From positions 1,475,083 to 1,539,082 of the forward strand of contig CM024174.1 of the NCBI GenBank assembly GCA_013433145.1: a DNA stretch of 64,000 nt, written 5' to 3'. The notes beneath the pieces were generated by a model. The model was not told the origin of the DNA. It saw only the letters and a list, made by a program, of their open reading frames with translations, and searched no databases. Positions 40,731 to 54,800 of the stretch are shown here, in pieces (within the stretch, counting starts at the first letter, position 1; each line of letters starts with the position of its first letter). A program made the position numbers and the translations under genes. This stretch comes from Ascaris suum (taxonomy: Eukaryota > Nematoda > Chromadorea > Rhabditida > Ascarididae).

Positions 40731-42666
40731 TTATCTGTAGACGAATCTTTCCTGAAAAATTACTTTTATTTAGTTTTATTTCATAAAACAATAATTAAAT
40801 ATTTCAGCAATAATGAAAACAATTCGCAACAAGTGTGGAGAATTTGAAACAGTACTGTATAACATCATCAATTACAATAATTTCACAAAAGTTCATAAAT
40901 TTCGCATTTTTCTCTTCATATCTCAACGGAATCATAAACAATTTCGCAAACGTTGTGGAATTTTCCCCGACGGATAAAACATCTTTCATTGGGATTAGAA
41001 AACATAAAAAAGTATTATACTTATTACCAAAATTTATTTTAGAAGTACTCTCAGGTAGTTGCTGAACAGATTAGTACGAGCATACGGATCAACTCGAAGA
41101 CTTCTATCTTAGCCTTAGCCACTTCCGACCTCAATCTTCGAAAGGAAGCAGTCAATATTTGCCTTTAACAGTGTTACAGCACCAATGTGGTCTCCTAGCA
41201 AACTGCACTTCTTCTGGGTACATTAAAGATGGAAGCGCACATCAATCATGAAAGCAAACCTGCCAGGTTTGACTAAAAATGTCCGAACATCAGATCAAAT
41301 TAATGAAACAAAAGACACCCTACTCATCTTTCACTTTCAAACAAGCATGTCCGAAGTTTGCAATTTATCGTCGAGTAGCCAGATATTTACAGCCCAAGCC
41401 AAGTGAAATGATCCCTCTCCCTTCCTATCCCCTTGAAAGAACATCCCTGCCGCCTACATAAGTTTCATGAGGGTTTCTTCGATACCATTCCCCCACTTCG
41501 TACCTGTATAATTTCCGGTGGTTGGCCGCATGTTTCCGTTTATTTTCATCCGTAAGTGGCGTCCAACTATGGGAGGTGCTCCTAAGCACTTTGTGAAAAG
41601 AATTTATATATGTTACAAGACTTAATCTACCAATCAGTGGCCTATTAAGTAAGCAACTGAGTATGCCACCAACATGGGCGCAATCATCAACATTGCTGAT
41701 ATTCAAATGTAGTAGATTAGTTTCCACATTTCATGCCTCCTTATTAGATCCTCCTTATAGAAAAGATGGCATACCATTTTTTGCAAGGATGATTTCATCC
41801 TGCAAGGATGTGAGTGATTTCATCTTGCAAGGATGTAAGGATTTCGAATATTTTAACCTCTATTGGACGGTTTCTATGAAAAGCATGCTGAAAACATGGA
41901 ATTTTTCAGTTCATTGCGATGCAAAATTATGCACAGGGTAGTTGCGATAAAAGCCTGTAATATGAAGTCATTAACGCACGCTACTGTCTCCATATATGGC
42001 GACCAAATTTGCAAGTTTCCATAGCTTATCCCATCTCCCTATTCAGATGATGCAGTTAGAAAAAAGGATTATAATTCTGGCAGAATCTGTCTTCTTTATA
42101 CTTATATCAAACCGCGATGCTTTCTTTAACTATATATAGATGAACGTCTATAGAAAATATCGACATTGTGCTCATCGAATAACAGTGAATCTTTTCATTG
42201 TGTCCATCATATCCCTGTTGTTACTATCTTACATTCCGGCTATACTGTTACTTCTTCACACATCATCTTTCGTAATAAACTGTTCCTCTTCAGTATTTTT
42301 CGTTTCTATACCACTATCTTTCGCAATTTCCTCGTCTTCTTCGAGAAGGCGGAAAATTTTCCGGGTGCGAAAGCTTCCCTGCGGGGGGGGGGGGGGGAGG
42401 GAGGGGAGGCGTTGGAACAAAATTCATTAGTTATATTTATGCGGGATCAACGTGAAAATGATCCTACGCGAGCACTGGCTGGGGTGATGGTAAACTCCCA
42501 ACACTAGCATTGAGTGCCACGCCTACAATAACTGGTTTTCATAGCATTTTTCATCTTCAAGGAGTGATGACATCAAACATAGGAGAGATGATATTCTTTG
42601 ATATCGAACATAGATTAGAACTGAACTCCATAGCAACAGATTATTTAGTGCTATAGCGAATGAAAG
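40731..42666. other. Region upstream of the Penelope-like element, no gene recognised
   Basis: Could include the degraded N-terminal part of the element, but I see no family motif. A minus-strand open frame at 41425-41727 (contains SWTPLTDENKRKHAANH) is not low-complexity and is unrecognised. A short direct repeat (tgcaaggatg with gatttcatc, three copies) lies at about 41780-41845, and a poly(G) run at 42385-42397. Confidence 0.4.
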
Positions 42667-44391
42667 TCACTGTGCCTCTTCACCATCCTCCCCTTCGCCT
42701 TCTTCCTCTTCCTCTTCGTCTTCGCCAGTCTCTTCGGTAGGTGCCCACCAAACAACACAGCCTAGTCCTGTCTCTGACATCGAGCCAATTATCTCATACG
42801 ATTTCTCTTTCTTCTTTTCATCCTCGCCTACGTCCGGATCAACATCCCTTCAAACAAAACAAATGAATATTCAGCAAACAGGTTTACAATCTATATCACC
42901 GTATAGAGGCTACATAGTAGTATAGGACCCTGCAAAGCTCAGCGTCACCACTAACCTTACCGAATTTCTAAGTCTGCCAAATTCTTGTCTACAAAATCGG
43001 TGCCACATTTCAATATCACAAATATCTCATGCGAACAATCACAAAGAAACGCAACATTAATAAGCTATTATATAAAGTTGCACACAACTTTTTTTATTAA
43101 TTAAAAAATGTTGCAATTCATTTAAGTCGTAACCGTCCCACAAATTCCAGTACTAATATTTGAGTGCATTTCAATCTCTTTCGCTAGGATTGTGATCTAA
43201 TAAGGTGGTATATTTTCCTATGCATCGAATAGATTAATCTAACATAAAATAAAGCGAACACTTACACCGCTACAGTTTTGACTTGAGAGCAGTATTAAAT
43301 TATACGATAAAAGAATGAATTTAATGCTAAATGAAGTAAATAAAACATTAGAAGCATATTATATTAGTGCTAAGGTAAGCAATAAAGCTTGATTAAAAAC
43401 TTAGATAATGAAATTACACGTGCTAATAAGAATACAATTTACTATTTATGTTGTAAGGTAAGAAAAAACAAATGCTCACTTGAAAATATTCTCCACCACT
43501 CGAAAGCGTACCGCCTTTCCCGGATCCATATAGAGCTTTGCTGGTGGTTGCCCTTCTTCAGAAGGATATTCCCAATACCATACCTGCAAGCAATAATCAT
43601 ATCACTTTCATCATGCATCGGAACATAATGGAATATTTTCAATTAAGAAGTAGCACATGATAGGCCCAAAAACTCGTACTTTACAAAAGTTATCAATGAT
43701 TGAATGCTTGCTTTGAAAATTTCCCGAGAAATACTTCTGCTAAAAATTTATTAACTCCGAAAAGAGCCGAAACAATGGCAAAATGGGATATATAAGAGGA
43801 GATGAGATAAATGAAATGACATAGACTTTCTTGTTTAACAACTGCTCAATTAAAATATTCTCATACAATAAAATGAAAGCGCGATAGATATCATATGCGA
43901 ATCTAAAGCAATGCCCCATAACGATTGAGATTTTGCTTGTTTTGGATATCGCTTATGTAATTATTGAAGAAAGTAAGAAATGACATCAAATGCTTCGAAA
44001 ATGAATACTGAATAGGTATAAATAATGCAAAATTTATCGATTAAAGACTAAATAATAAATAATTAATTAAAGCAAATTAAAATAATAAAAATAATTCAAG
44101 AATATCAATATACTTGTTCCTCTTCTTCATAAATTGAAGGTTGCGGTAAACGATGTGATGGTATAAATATATCTTCAAAAAATGTCAATGATATTGTTAA
44201 TCCATCATTATTACACGATAGAATATTCCCCTCAATTATTTCATCGACAAATGGTCGAAATACAACAAATCGAAACTGAAATTTTGAGAAAAAAGTTTGA
44301 ATGTATTGAAAGGAAAAAAGAAAAATGAAAAAGACAATAAAATTAAATATTAGCAGATCAATTCACCATAAAACTTTGAAAAACATTACAG

Positions 44392-44485
<94 letters not shown>

Positions 44486-46448
44486 AAATCCTAATATATC
44501 AACTACTAAAAAGTTGTGTGTTCTGAACAAATTTCTTATTAATTCAACGAAATTAATTCACTTTTTATCGTTACTTTTTTTCAAAGTCGTACTCTATCAT
44601 ATATCAAAATTTTTATTTCCAATAAGAAAAATTTCTACAGTATTCACAAATTACGACTATAAAAGCCATTAAATAACAAGCAATTTATCTCTTATAGACG
44701 AAAATCAATGAGTCCTCCATATACGAGAAAGAAATATTTTAAAAACATTCCACATATAACTTTTATTCTCCATCTTTGAGAACAGGTCAACCTGCCACTA
44801 AAATCTCCCCTATAATGACCATAACCAAATTAATTTTACTTATTAGAGATAGAAAGCGGCGTTTCAGGTAGTTAATCTCAGATGCTTCCGGATATTCTCC
44901 ATTTTTCAACTGCTTTACTGAAAAAAAAATCTAACGGACAATGATTTATGACCTTATTTCCTCTCCCATATTCCCCTTAGAATATTCTCTCCATCCCACC
45001 CCTTTCTAATCGAAAAAAGGAAATTAATAGTGGATAAACCTTACAAAAAACTATTGCGCCTACCTTTACACGAGTATGTGTGCTACCATCACCGGGTAAA
45101 ATATAAGAGACACCAACTTCGATGAGATCATAAACAAATAGACATAATCCAAGGCCAGGTACAATCTTGTTCGTTAGACGAGCGTTTAGTTGCTTCATTA
45201 AAACCTGTAACAGATAAACAAATGCAACCATGACAACAACATATGTGGTATTATGGCTTGGAGCAACCGCTATACTACACTAGAGCAGCTATACCGACAA
45301 TTTCCACACTTATATCTACAGCTTATACTAGAGTTATTAAATCGATAGTACTGAAAGTATTTCCAAATGCCATATATGACTGATCCAACCCAGGCAGCAG
45401 ATACACAGCTATGGCTTATAGCAGAGTTGACAGTGCAAGGAAGTCAGACAGCAAATAAAAGTGCAATTCCCGATGTTCCTTACGCTTTCTACCTAAAATT
45501 GGTTCTCCTCTCACTATCCCGAGCATTTTCCACGTTCACCTTTTCCCACATCTAATGGCGTTATAATAGACTCACTTAATTTCAAGAAATATCGCTTACT
45601 TATATGGGAAAATAAACTTTCATGATAATTAGCAGTCAATTTTAATACCCGAATGCACAAGAGAAATTCTTTTCAAATTCCTATCAGAAGAATATCAAAA
45701 GAATTGCAAACGTTCTTTTAGACTTTAGATGTTTATAGATTATGAGGAAGGAGATGCATGGAAATGTTAATCTGAGAGTTTTTCCAAATGTCACATACAA
45801 GTGATTCAACCAAAGTGGGAGATATACAATTACCTTACCTTATTCCACGCATAAAACGACCTTTCTACCCTAATTGCGTTACATCCGTTTTTACCAAGTA
45901 ACTTTCCTTTATCTACCTCATCAGTTAGTACCGATTGCATTCCTAGTGCATTTGAAATACATGAATGAATCGATTTCAATATTATTGATAGCATGTATCA
46001 ACGGGAATGGATGCGATTAATTTCAAAAATCATTTCGCACTAAGGCGCATAGACTGCAAGAAAATCCCATTTAAGGGGAACGAGGTGAAAAGTCAGTTTA
46101 ACACGCTTGCTTTTCGAAGACCAGCACAATGCTTGCCATTTAGTAGAGCTGCATCTAGAAGCATCCACCACAGCCCACGTCCCCCATCACGAAAATTGAC
46201 CTTATCTCCAGCTCAATGCTACTACTGCGTCTCTACACGCAATGGTCCACAAACAGCCAGCTCAGAGCTCACGACGCCAATTGTCCCAATCTTCAGCCTA
46301 CTAAAAAAAGAGTGAGCGAAACAATTGAAGGGTGGCAGGAAGATGGAAACTTGAAGCCATCCACATAAGAATTAACCTCTTCAAATGGCGACCCAAAATT
46401 GTGCGGTTTGATGCGAACCGTATCTTCCATTAATGCCAGTACGAACAT
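42667..46448 (-). CDS. POLR3H: RNA polymerase III subunit RPC8 (POLR3H), five exons
   Basis: Exons, 5' to 3' on the minus strand: 46448-46377, 45204-45064, 44275-44114, 43583-43480, 42847-42667. All phases agree; 219 codons plus stop (human 204 aa). RPC8 (yeast Rpc25) pairs with the RPC9 subunit to form the stalk of RNA polymerase III, which makes tRNA, 5S rRNA and U6, and it is needed for initiation. The start MFVLALMEDTVRIKPHNFG matches the family start. Next come LPGDGSTHTRVK (family PGDGxxHT), FRFVVFRPFVDEIIEG, FFEDIFIPSHRLPQPS, the S1/OB-fold segment VWYWEYPSEEG and AVRFRVVENIF, and finally YEIIGSMSETGLGCVVWW. After the terminal WW, where the human protein ends within a few residues, this one adds a strongly acidic tail of about 27 residues. 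The large first intron holds no recognised gene. Confidence 0.93.
44392..44481. repeat. (TA)n microsatellite, about 90 bases
   Basis: Uninterrupted TA array in the POLR3H intron between exons 45204-45064 and 44275-44114. Confidence 0.98.
45358..45900. repeat. Weak direct duplication in POLR3H intron 1
   Basis: tttccaaatg followed by similar tgat(c/t)caacc and agata(c/t)aca segments occurs near 45360 and again near 45781, about 420 bases apart. The copies are clearly diverged. Confidence 0.3.
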
Positions 46449-48866
46449 CTTCGAGAATGTGAGCTCGAGCTAGTCACCATCAAAACCTCGAGCCGCAGAT
46501 ACTCGTCTCTAAGCTATACTTCTATAAAACTATACCAGGTTCGTTTGCAAACTTGTTTTAACGCAATTCTTTCAAATACTCTTTCCTCAGAACGTCTATT
46601 CACCGAATCATATATTTGGATAAAGCATTAGGTACGACCTCATCATAAAGTAAGATGACCGCACCGGAATTGACTCAAAGTACCAACGATTGAAAGAGAT
46701 CTTGAAAAAGAGATTAAACTCTATTCAAAAGTGATTTCTATTTAATGAGCTGAATTATCGAAATTCACGCTAGCATACCTTCAGGGACGAGATTGATGAC
46801 GGGACTAATCGACCTTAATCTCGTGTATCACATATGACGATGTCAACTAACTCGGAAAATTCTAGAAATATACGAAACTAATTATACTTATTTACTAAAT
46901 AACAACCACCACATTCATAATGCTAAACGACTAGAAAAATGCAGATTTACATTAATCTGATCATGACAATATTCTCCAACATCACCCACTTTTCTTTCAG
47001 CCCAGCTATCTTCGTATGCTAAGAATTCCCCTCCTCATTCCTGTCTTACCGGAACAAAAGCATAAACCGGATATGATGCCATACATCGGGCGCAGAACTT
47101 CTACTTACCAAAGACCTCAACCTCACAACGAAGTTACTGGAAGTCATAAGAGTATTTAAATATGATATTATAAGACCCAATTTAAAAAAAAAAAACATAT
47201 CTAAAGTGAATGAAACATCAGCAATTATTCAAATAAAATCACTCAAATAAAATATTTATTTCAACTGATAGAAACTGAATAAAATGCATGAGAAATGCAA
47301 AAGAAATAATGCACCTATAGAGATATTTAAAGAGCACTTAAATATTGCGAGAGGATTGTAGAAATGAGACATAACGAACGAAAGAGATCATCATTTTGAA
47401 CGCTTAATTATTGAGGAAATAATGAATGTAATAAATAAAGTCGATAAAAATATTTGCATAAAATGAATTGCGACATCGAAATGAACAAATAATATGCAGA
47501 AACAAAAATTGAAAAAGAAAATATCTCAAAAGTAATATCACCATATTCTTTGATAAAAATATAACATACAAATATAAAACACTTTAAAACATTCCATCAA
47601 AAAGAAAAAAAAAAAGAAAAAACGAGAAAAAAATAAATGCACATTTTTCACAATCATTTTTGCACATTTAGCGGCTCGGTTTCTTTCCAAATAAGTAATT
47701 TTTTTTTCTTCTTTAAAAAAAAAAAAGTCGACAGATTTTTATGGAGAAAAATTTTTAAAAATTTCACGAAATCAATGAAAATAATCTCATATCAACCATA
47801 TGTTTTGGTGATCGATTCCAACAACGATAAAAAAATCTTTCATAATTAAATTCGCCGGCTATATTAAAATGAGCGGCAGTAACGCATTTTCAATCGAACG
47901 ATAAGGACAGATGCGACAATACCACTCCGGAAAACAAAAAAAAAAAAAAAGAATAAAAAATAAGCAAAAAATAGATCTTCAAGTCCACTCAATTGTATAG
48001 AAAAAATTCCAATCGCAATGAGCTTTACGAGTGAAAGTAATAAGCAATGAGCTTAATAAATTCTTAAACAGAGAAATTATAAAGTCTTAAATAATAAAAT
48101 ACTAACTGTCCTAAAAAATTTTCACCTCAAACTCTTTAAAGGCTGATCGATCAATGTATCAGCTTCTGATCAACGGAATTACCATCGAGACCAAAGATCA
48201 AGAAATGATCAACGAACGATAATGATCACGCTGTAGAATTTTTACCGACTTGAAAGGAAAAACTAGGCGAAAAATAAAACGAAATATTGAACAACCATAA
48301 AATCTAGAATTAAACGCAAATATGAAATTACAATGCTTAGAATTTCAAGAAGTCGCTGAAGTCATCTATGAACTTCAATTCATTTGCAATAATCAACAAA
48401 AGAAAAATGGAACGAAAACATTCAATACTACTCGAACAAAAAGAAATTCACCGAAAGGAATCGCCCAAATAAAAATTTCAACCGTTTATAAAGAGAGAAA
48501 TACATGTGAGAATACAACATCTCTAAAATAGCACCACAATGACATGCAATATGAATGTGAATGACTTATAATGACTAAACAACTAAAATTTTTTAAAAAA
48601 TGGCTGCTTCAAAAATATAAAACGAAGTGGTGAACGAGTTTTGTGCAAAGAATAAGGAACTGTTTGGTATGCTTATTTACCAGCTCAAATAGAGCGATCC
48701 TTGTATGGCTTCATATCACTGAAAAAATAGACTTCCTCAAGGGGATCCCAACGCAAAATCATTCAGGACTCTCAACAAAAACCTTTAGGATGCCGGCAAA
48801 TGAACGTCCAATTTGTCATATTTACTTCAACTTCAATAAGACAGAAATTCGGCGTTTAGAAAGCTT
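46449..48866. other. Spacer between POLR3H and Mad3 genes, no gene recognised
   Basis: About 2.4 kb, A-rich on the plus strand. It should include the POLR3H promoter and the Mad3 3' UTR and cleavage site. No convincing exon or repeat family was seen. Confidence 0.5.
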
Positions 48867-51800
48867 TTAATCCGCAGTTAAATGAGTGGGTCGATCGGCG
48901 CTCACATCCACTGGCAATTCTCCAATATCGAGGGCAAGCAATTCTTCCGATGAAATAACCTGGAAATCAATGACTAGATGATAAGCTGCAGCGTAGCTCG
49001 CAGGTCACATATGTATGCATCGAAAACAGGAAAGACCCGGAATCATCACATCTTGCTGGATACGGTCATATATTTGGATCACACTAACTGCTACTCACCT
49101 ATAGCACAAAATAAGCCTATTGTACCATGTAAAAATTGGCTAAAAGAAGGATGCTAACCGAGGAGCACAAACCCGCCTTCCCAGAAAGCACAGAGGGCGC
49201 AGTCCCTCCCCTCTCCCCACGAAAGTACTGCGCCCACATAATAACAACCAGCATAACTTCTATAGGCATGCATACTTTTCGTCGTTCATTCACCATCGAA
49301 CGCAGAAACAGGAAAAGGAAACATTCCTTGACGATCACGTTTGCTGCTTGCAGTGACTGTTGATGGGATTCCGCCGCTAACTCGATATGCAGAGGCATTC
49401 CCCCCCCCCCCCCCCTTATCCCCGCAAAATTGAAATGGGAGTAGCTGAGAACCAATGGTACTTTATTTTCTGGAAAAAGTGTTGTGTAGCTCGTAAAGGA
49501 ATGCGGTAAAAAGCGCTGAGAAAAATCATTAAAGAAAACAATAAAAACTGGATATAAAGCAGTGAGGAAAAAAAATTTTCAACGATTTGAAATCCACATC
49601 GAAATCAGCTCCGAATTGATGGTGCACAACTTTAATTGTACGATTTCACACTAGATTACTCCACCAAAGAGATCATTCTCCCTTCCATCACCTCGAAACC
49701 TTTCTTTTCATATGCCACTCGTCCCAAATATATAAACATTCTTGAGAAGATTTCAGTAGCCGAAACTTATCGGGCAATAGCAAATAAAAATACACGGGGA
49801 AATTGTTCGAAAAAAGATACCTCATCCCGAATAAGTAAACAGCTTTTCGCTTTTTCGCGTTCCCTTCTCTCCTTTTTCTTCTTTTTATATTCCATTTCGT
49901 CAAACACCTGCAAATTATCAGCAATGATGATCCAGACCTGGTCTTGTCATATCAAACCATTCTTATAAAACAAAGTTGTACTCATCCCTATAAGTCACGC
50001 GGACAAGCTGGGCGCACAGATAAATTGTCCGCGCTCGTACATGAAAGAAAATTCGTGCACATTTATATGTATACAAGTAAATGTATACGTGCTTTTCAGG
50101 ACGGCTGATGGAGCGGGAAAGTATGCACTTCTTCGTTCAAGGATCGTAGCTGAGGATGGGATTAAAAAAAAAATACTTTCGGATCAAATAGGATGGCAAT
50201 CAACTAAGAAAAAAAACGCAGTGACGAATTTTTGAAGCATAAAACAGCGTTTTTTTTTTCGCTTAAAGGAATCGAACGCTCTGCTCACCTTCTCTTTTCC
50301 TTAATAAAGTCGGATAATTAGCAGAGCGAGAAAAAACATTCAAATTATAAATTAAAACAAGAATAAAACCAAATTGAAAGAAATGGGCAAGAAACAAATT
50401 TCTTTTTTTGTTTAGCCAATTCTATTGCTAACATTCATCCCAATAACTGTAGTCCACTTCGTTACAATAAGGTAACTTGCAAAATTAATAAATCTAAGTA
50501 TTTCCAACATAGCAAAAATCAAATGTACTGCAATATTCGTGATCCTCTTATCTCAAACATTCCAGGATTTACCTACACGCGCCCATTGATGCATGCCTAT
50601 ATTCTTTGAAAAGCTCACACTTTATACGAAGCTTTTTACATGAAAAGAATGCATGAGCCACTTCCTGCTGCCCGGTTTCTGTGGGAAACCACTTACTAAA
50701 CACACCCGATTAGATTTTAAGCTCAGAGTAAAGTCGATCCGAATTATCAACAAACCAATCTCCATTTCAATATTTACATCACTCGTGAAAACGATCTCTA
50801 GTGTTTCACCTATTGTACTACATAAATAAATTATGATTAAATTCGATGAAGATTACTAATAAAAATAAACTCATACAACGTACATCAAACGCAGCTGCTG
50901 GAACGTTTTTGGTCTTCTTGATACTATCAATACGAGATTGCTTCCATTTGGCGGGTTCCCGGCTGTTCTCGGCGAATTCCACTCGTGCTAAATCTTCGCC
51001 GAAATCTTGTGGTATTAATGCATTTTGCTCGTTGAATTCTTCACCTCCCTATAACCCATATTCTCACTTCAAACTTCAAACTCCCACTGAATGAGAAATG
51101 AAAAAATGAGCAACGACACCAATATAAAAGGGGTAAATAACGATGTAACTATCGAAAAAAGGATCTTAGAGGCTGTCGCTTTTTCCTCGCTTAGAAACGT
51201 GAACACTAGTTTTGGATTGAAAAACTTCTGGAATTTAAGAACATTCACAGGCTTCCTCCTCTCCTTCCTCCTCCTCCCTCCCCCCCCTCCCCTCATCCAC
51301 GACATTTGAGTTAAATGCCTAAAAACCTAAACGTTTCCATCATCGAATTCAAAAAAAGTTGATAGGCTGAAATGAAGTAAAGCACAAGACTAAACAAGAG
51401 AAAACATATGAGACTCACATTGCAAACTATTGATTTTCCAAAAAAAAAAATAAAAATAAAAAATAAAACAAAACAAAAATTAAAAAAAAACTCTCGTCCA
51501 CCATCTTCTCTTCTGAAAGTTTTGATGAAAGATTTTCTTTTAAAAAAGCGCTAATCAATTGCATCGCTTTTATTATTCAAAAAATAACGACGTGTAACTG
51601 AAATCATCACTAAAATAACGTTAAATATTTCCCTACTGTCAACATGAAATCATTCAATAGAAACTTACTAGCTTCCCATTGCAATGTGCAATATAGAATT
51701 CAATTTCTTTTCATTTAATAATCGGCAATCATATATGAAAGATGCTATCAAATGAAAGAAAAAAAAGGCTTAAATTGATGCAACTCATTGCCATTATAAT

Positions 51801-54800
51801 TTAATAAACTAATAGCGAATTCTTTATTTTTAAAAAAGAAATATGCAACATTAAAGCTATCAAACTTTCATTTATAGAGCATTTATAATTAAAAATGTGA
51901 ACGATAGAATGAGCTAAGGAGCCGAAGTGGAGCCGTTAAGGAGAAGATTTACCCACTTTCTTCTCCGAGTCCAAATACGAAAGTGAAAATGCCGATTTCA
52001 TATGCAAAAACTTTACGCCTACTTCTGTATAGACCAAAAATTGAACTAGACGAAATACGTTCTGAGTCTATGATACAATTAGGTTAATCCATACTTTCGG
52101 TCAAAACTTCTAGTGATCCGAGATGGAAAGAGGGGAAACAAGCGGGACAACATATAAACAGCGAGGAGGAGCAGGTGTTCCAGTTTAAAAAAAAAGAAAA
52201 ATAAGAAATATCCTCTCGAGTAAGGTTGAGAGGTAAAGAAGAAGAGATTTCGGCGTCGCATATAGCAGAAAGATATAATGAACATGAAACTTCTCATGTA
52301 ATACCGCCTACCATAATCAGCGCTATAACCCCTTCTGTAAGTCCCTTCACCTCCGGAAGCATTTCGATTCCCGATATAAAATGCAGGCAGATTTCAAATA
52401 AGATTAATTAAGAACACTTGTGTGCCCTTCTACAACACATAAAATCTTTGGTAGTCGATAGCAAATATCCGAACAATGATGAACCTCGAACACCGAGAAT
52501 GCATTCGCTGATGTGGAAGAAGTGGCGCCATCAGCGAAAACCGCAAATTGAGCTTGTTGTTTTGCTCCGGATCGGAGACCATCAGCCACCATTACAGCAC
52601 TGCGCACTACTGGTGTCCTCAGATTCCTTCCCAAGCCTTAAAACAAAAAAAAAAACGAAATTATAAAACTTGCATCCTCTACGAGCATATTCCAAACCAG
52701 ACAAGATTTCTACACCATTTAATACCTCTAATATCAAAATTAAAAGAAGAGGTAAGAGGAGGGCATTATTCATAAACGTTACATTATATCAAAATTTTTG
52801 AATCGCTTATGTTAATATCTATAGCCAATTCTGAGAAGATAAAATCAGGAAATAAAGAAATTCTCTTAATAGCAGCTTATAATGGAAATCTACGCTCAAT
52901 TAAATGAATAATTACTATGTCCGAATTAGAAATCAATAAGTCGATATTTATCAAAATCAATAATTTCCAAATTCATTTATTAAATATGGATTAGATACAA
53001 GCGTTGAAAAAAAAAAAAAAACAACTAACCAGTGAGACCTCCCAGAGCGATGCGCACCGGTTCATTCGGTGCAACATCTGCATCCTCATCACTAGCCGTA
53101 TCCACCTCCGTAAGTGCTCGCAATTGACGCATTTCAAAGTCATCAACCGCTTGATTTAAAACTGACAACGGTTCGGCTCGATTCTCTCGTGCCCGATTAA
53201 AAATCGCACGAGCACCTTCTATATCTCGCATATCTTCACGCATCTGATAAGAAAAAAAAAAGTTCCTTATAAACTCAAATAAAATAAAAGCTAAAAGAAA
53301 GCGTCCCCTCTCTCAAAAAATTTATTAAAACATTTTTTTATTTGCAAAAGTGTCGTAAGTTCAATAAATATTCAAAAAGTGAACATATAACCGAAGAAAT
53401 CCTCCAATAAATTTGCATATCAACTATGTAATTATGTTTCATTTTAGTAAACGAAAATGCCTCTTACAAAACCTTTAGCCGCTCTTACATACTATAAAAG
53501 ACTAAAATGCAATAAATCCCCCCCCCCCTCGCTCCTCCTCCACTTATCACTATCTTTTTCACTCTACCTGCACTTTTAAATGGAAATCCCAGTTGCGTTA
53601 GCAAATATAGGTGAGCTTTTGCACAATCCAATGATGACTGCATTACAAAGATGCTAATCCATAAAAATGCCACAAGCTAAACTCACTATGATAATGTTAT
53701 ACCAACCGTAACGATCGGTACATTCCTTTCCTCATAGAACTTAATTGATCAATACAGTATCACTAGTTTTCATTTATTGGCTTGTCTCTCCTAGTTTCGA
53801 GGAATAATTTTCATCCGGGAAAAGACCATAAATATTGACCATGGCTGGATCCAGGATTCTTCTTTTGAAACTACTCAATTATTTAGAATACCTCAGCCCA
53901 ACGGATGTAGAACTTTGCCATTCGTCTGCAACATCCTGCCGTGAATGCACGTTCAAAGAGCGCCTCAGGACTTGCATTTCCTCTATTCTCAGCCAGTTTG
54001 AACCACATCTTCAGCATGCGTTCATCATTCAAGTACTCCTCTCGATAACCGAATTTATTGATGATACGCGTTAACATCGGGTACAGGTGTGATTGCTTAC
54101 CTGTAGGGTAACAAACGTAAGCGAAGAGCATATTCGATCAAAAAAGCACAAATGTTTTATGAGCGCAAAAGATTTTTTTAGGCACCTATTCTTTCATGCT
54201 CGTACCAACAAAAAAAAAAAACAGCATCGCCTAAGGGAAATAAGATTGCGGCCAAGTGCGTTCGTTTATGGGTTGCTAGTAAGGACTGAGCTTCCTCCTT
54301 ACCGCCCCCATCTCATCCCTCCTTAATAAAGGAAAACTATCTTTTCCCATTCTTATACTGGAGTTCTCTTCTCGCAACGCCATGACCTCTTACCTCTCCA
54401 CTCTCACTCATTTCCTCTGGCAAATGAAAGCACTTTGATAAACATTCTTCACATCTGTTTCAAATGAACCATACTTTATTACCTTTGAAACACCATCGAG
54501 TAATATTTAACTTAACGAGGACATCGAAAGTAACATCATTGAATTTTTGGGTTCCTCAAGGAAAACAAGCCATGGTAAAATCAAATCCCTCCCCCCCCCC
54601 CCCCCCTCCCAGCGATAGGAATATGCACAAAGGAAAGGAATCGATGAGATTATTTTTTACATGGCAATCACGACGAATTAATGATGCGCTTCAAAAAAAA
54701 AATTTTTTTTTGCCCAAATCTCTTTTGGGGAAAAAATATTCGAAAATTTTCAAAAAATCATAACGGCAAGACAAGTCGACATTTATACGCACTCTTAACT

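Noticed and set aside
41425..41727. 100-residue minus-strand open frame as the Penelope N-terminal region
   Set aside because: Right strand and position, but no motif recognised and about 700 bases of non-coding sequence separate it from the RT; not claimed.
46007..46315. 102-residue plus-strand open frame
   Set aside because: It lies in the first intron of POLR3H on the opposite strand; no recognisable domain and no splice context.
49117..49455. 112-residue minus-strand open frame in the Mad3 region
   Set aside because: It crosses a poly(C) run (poly-Gly) and is skipped by the phase-consistent exon chain 49907-49821 to 48959-48867.
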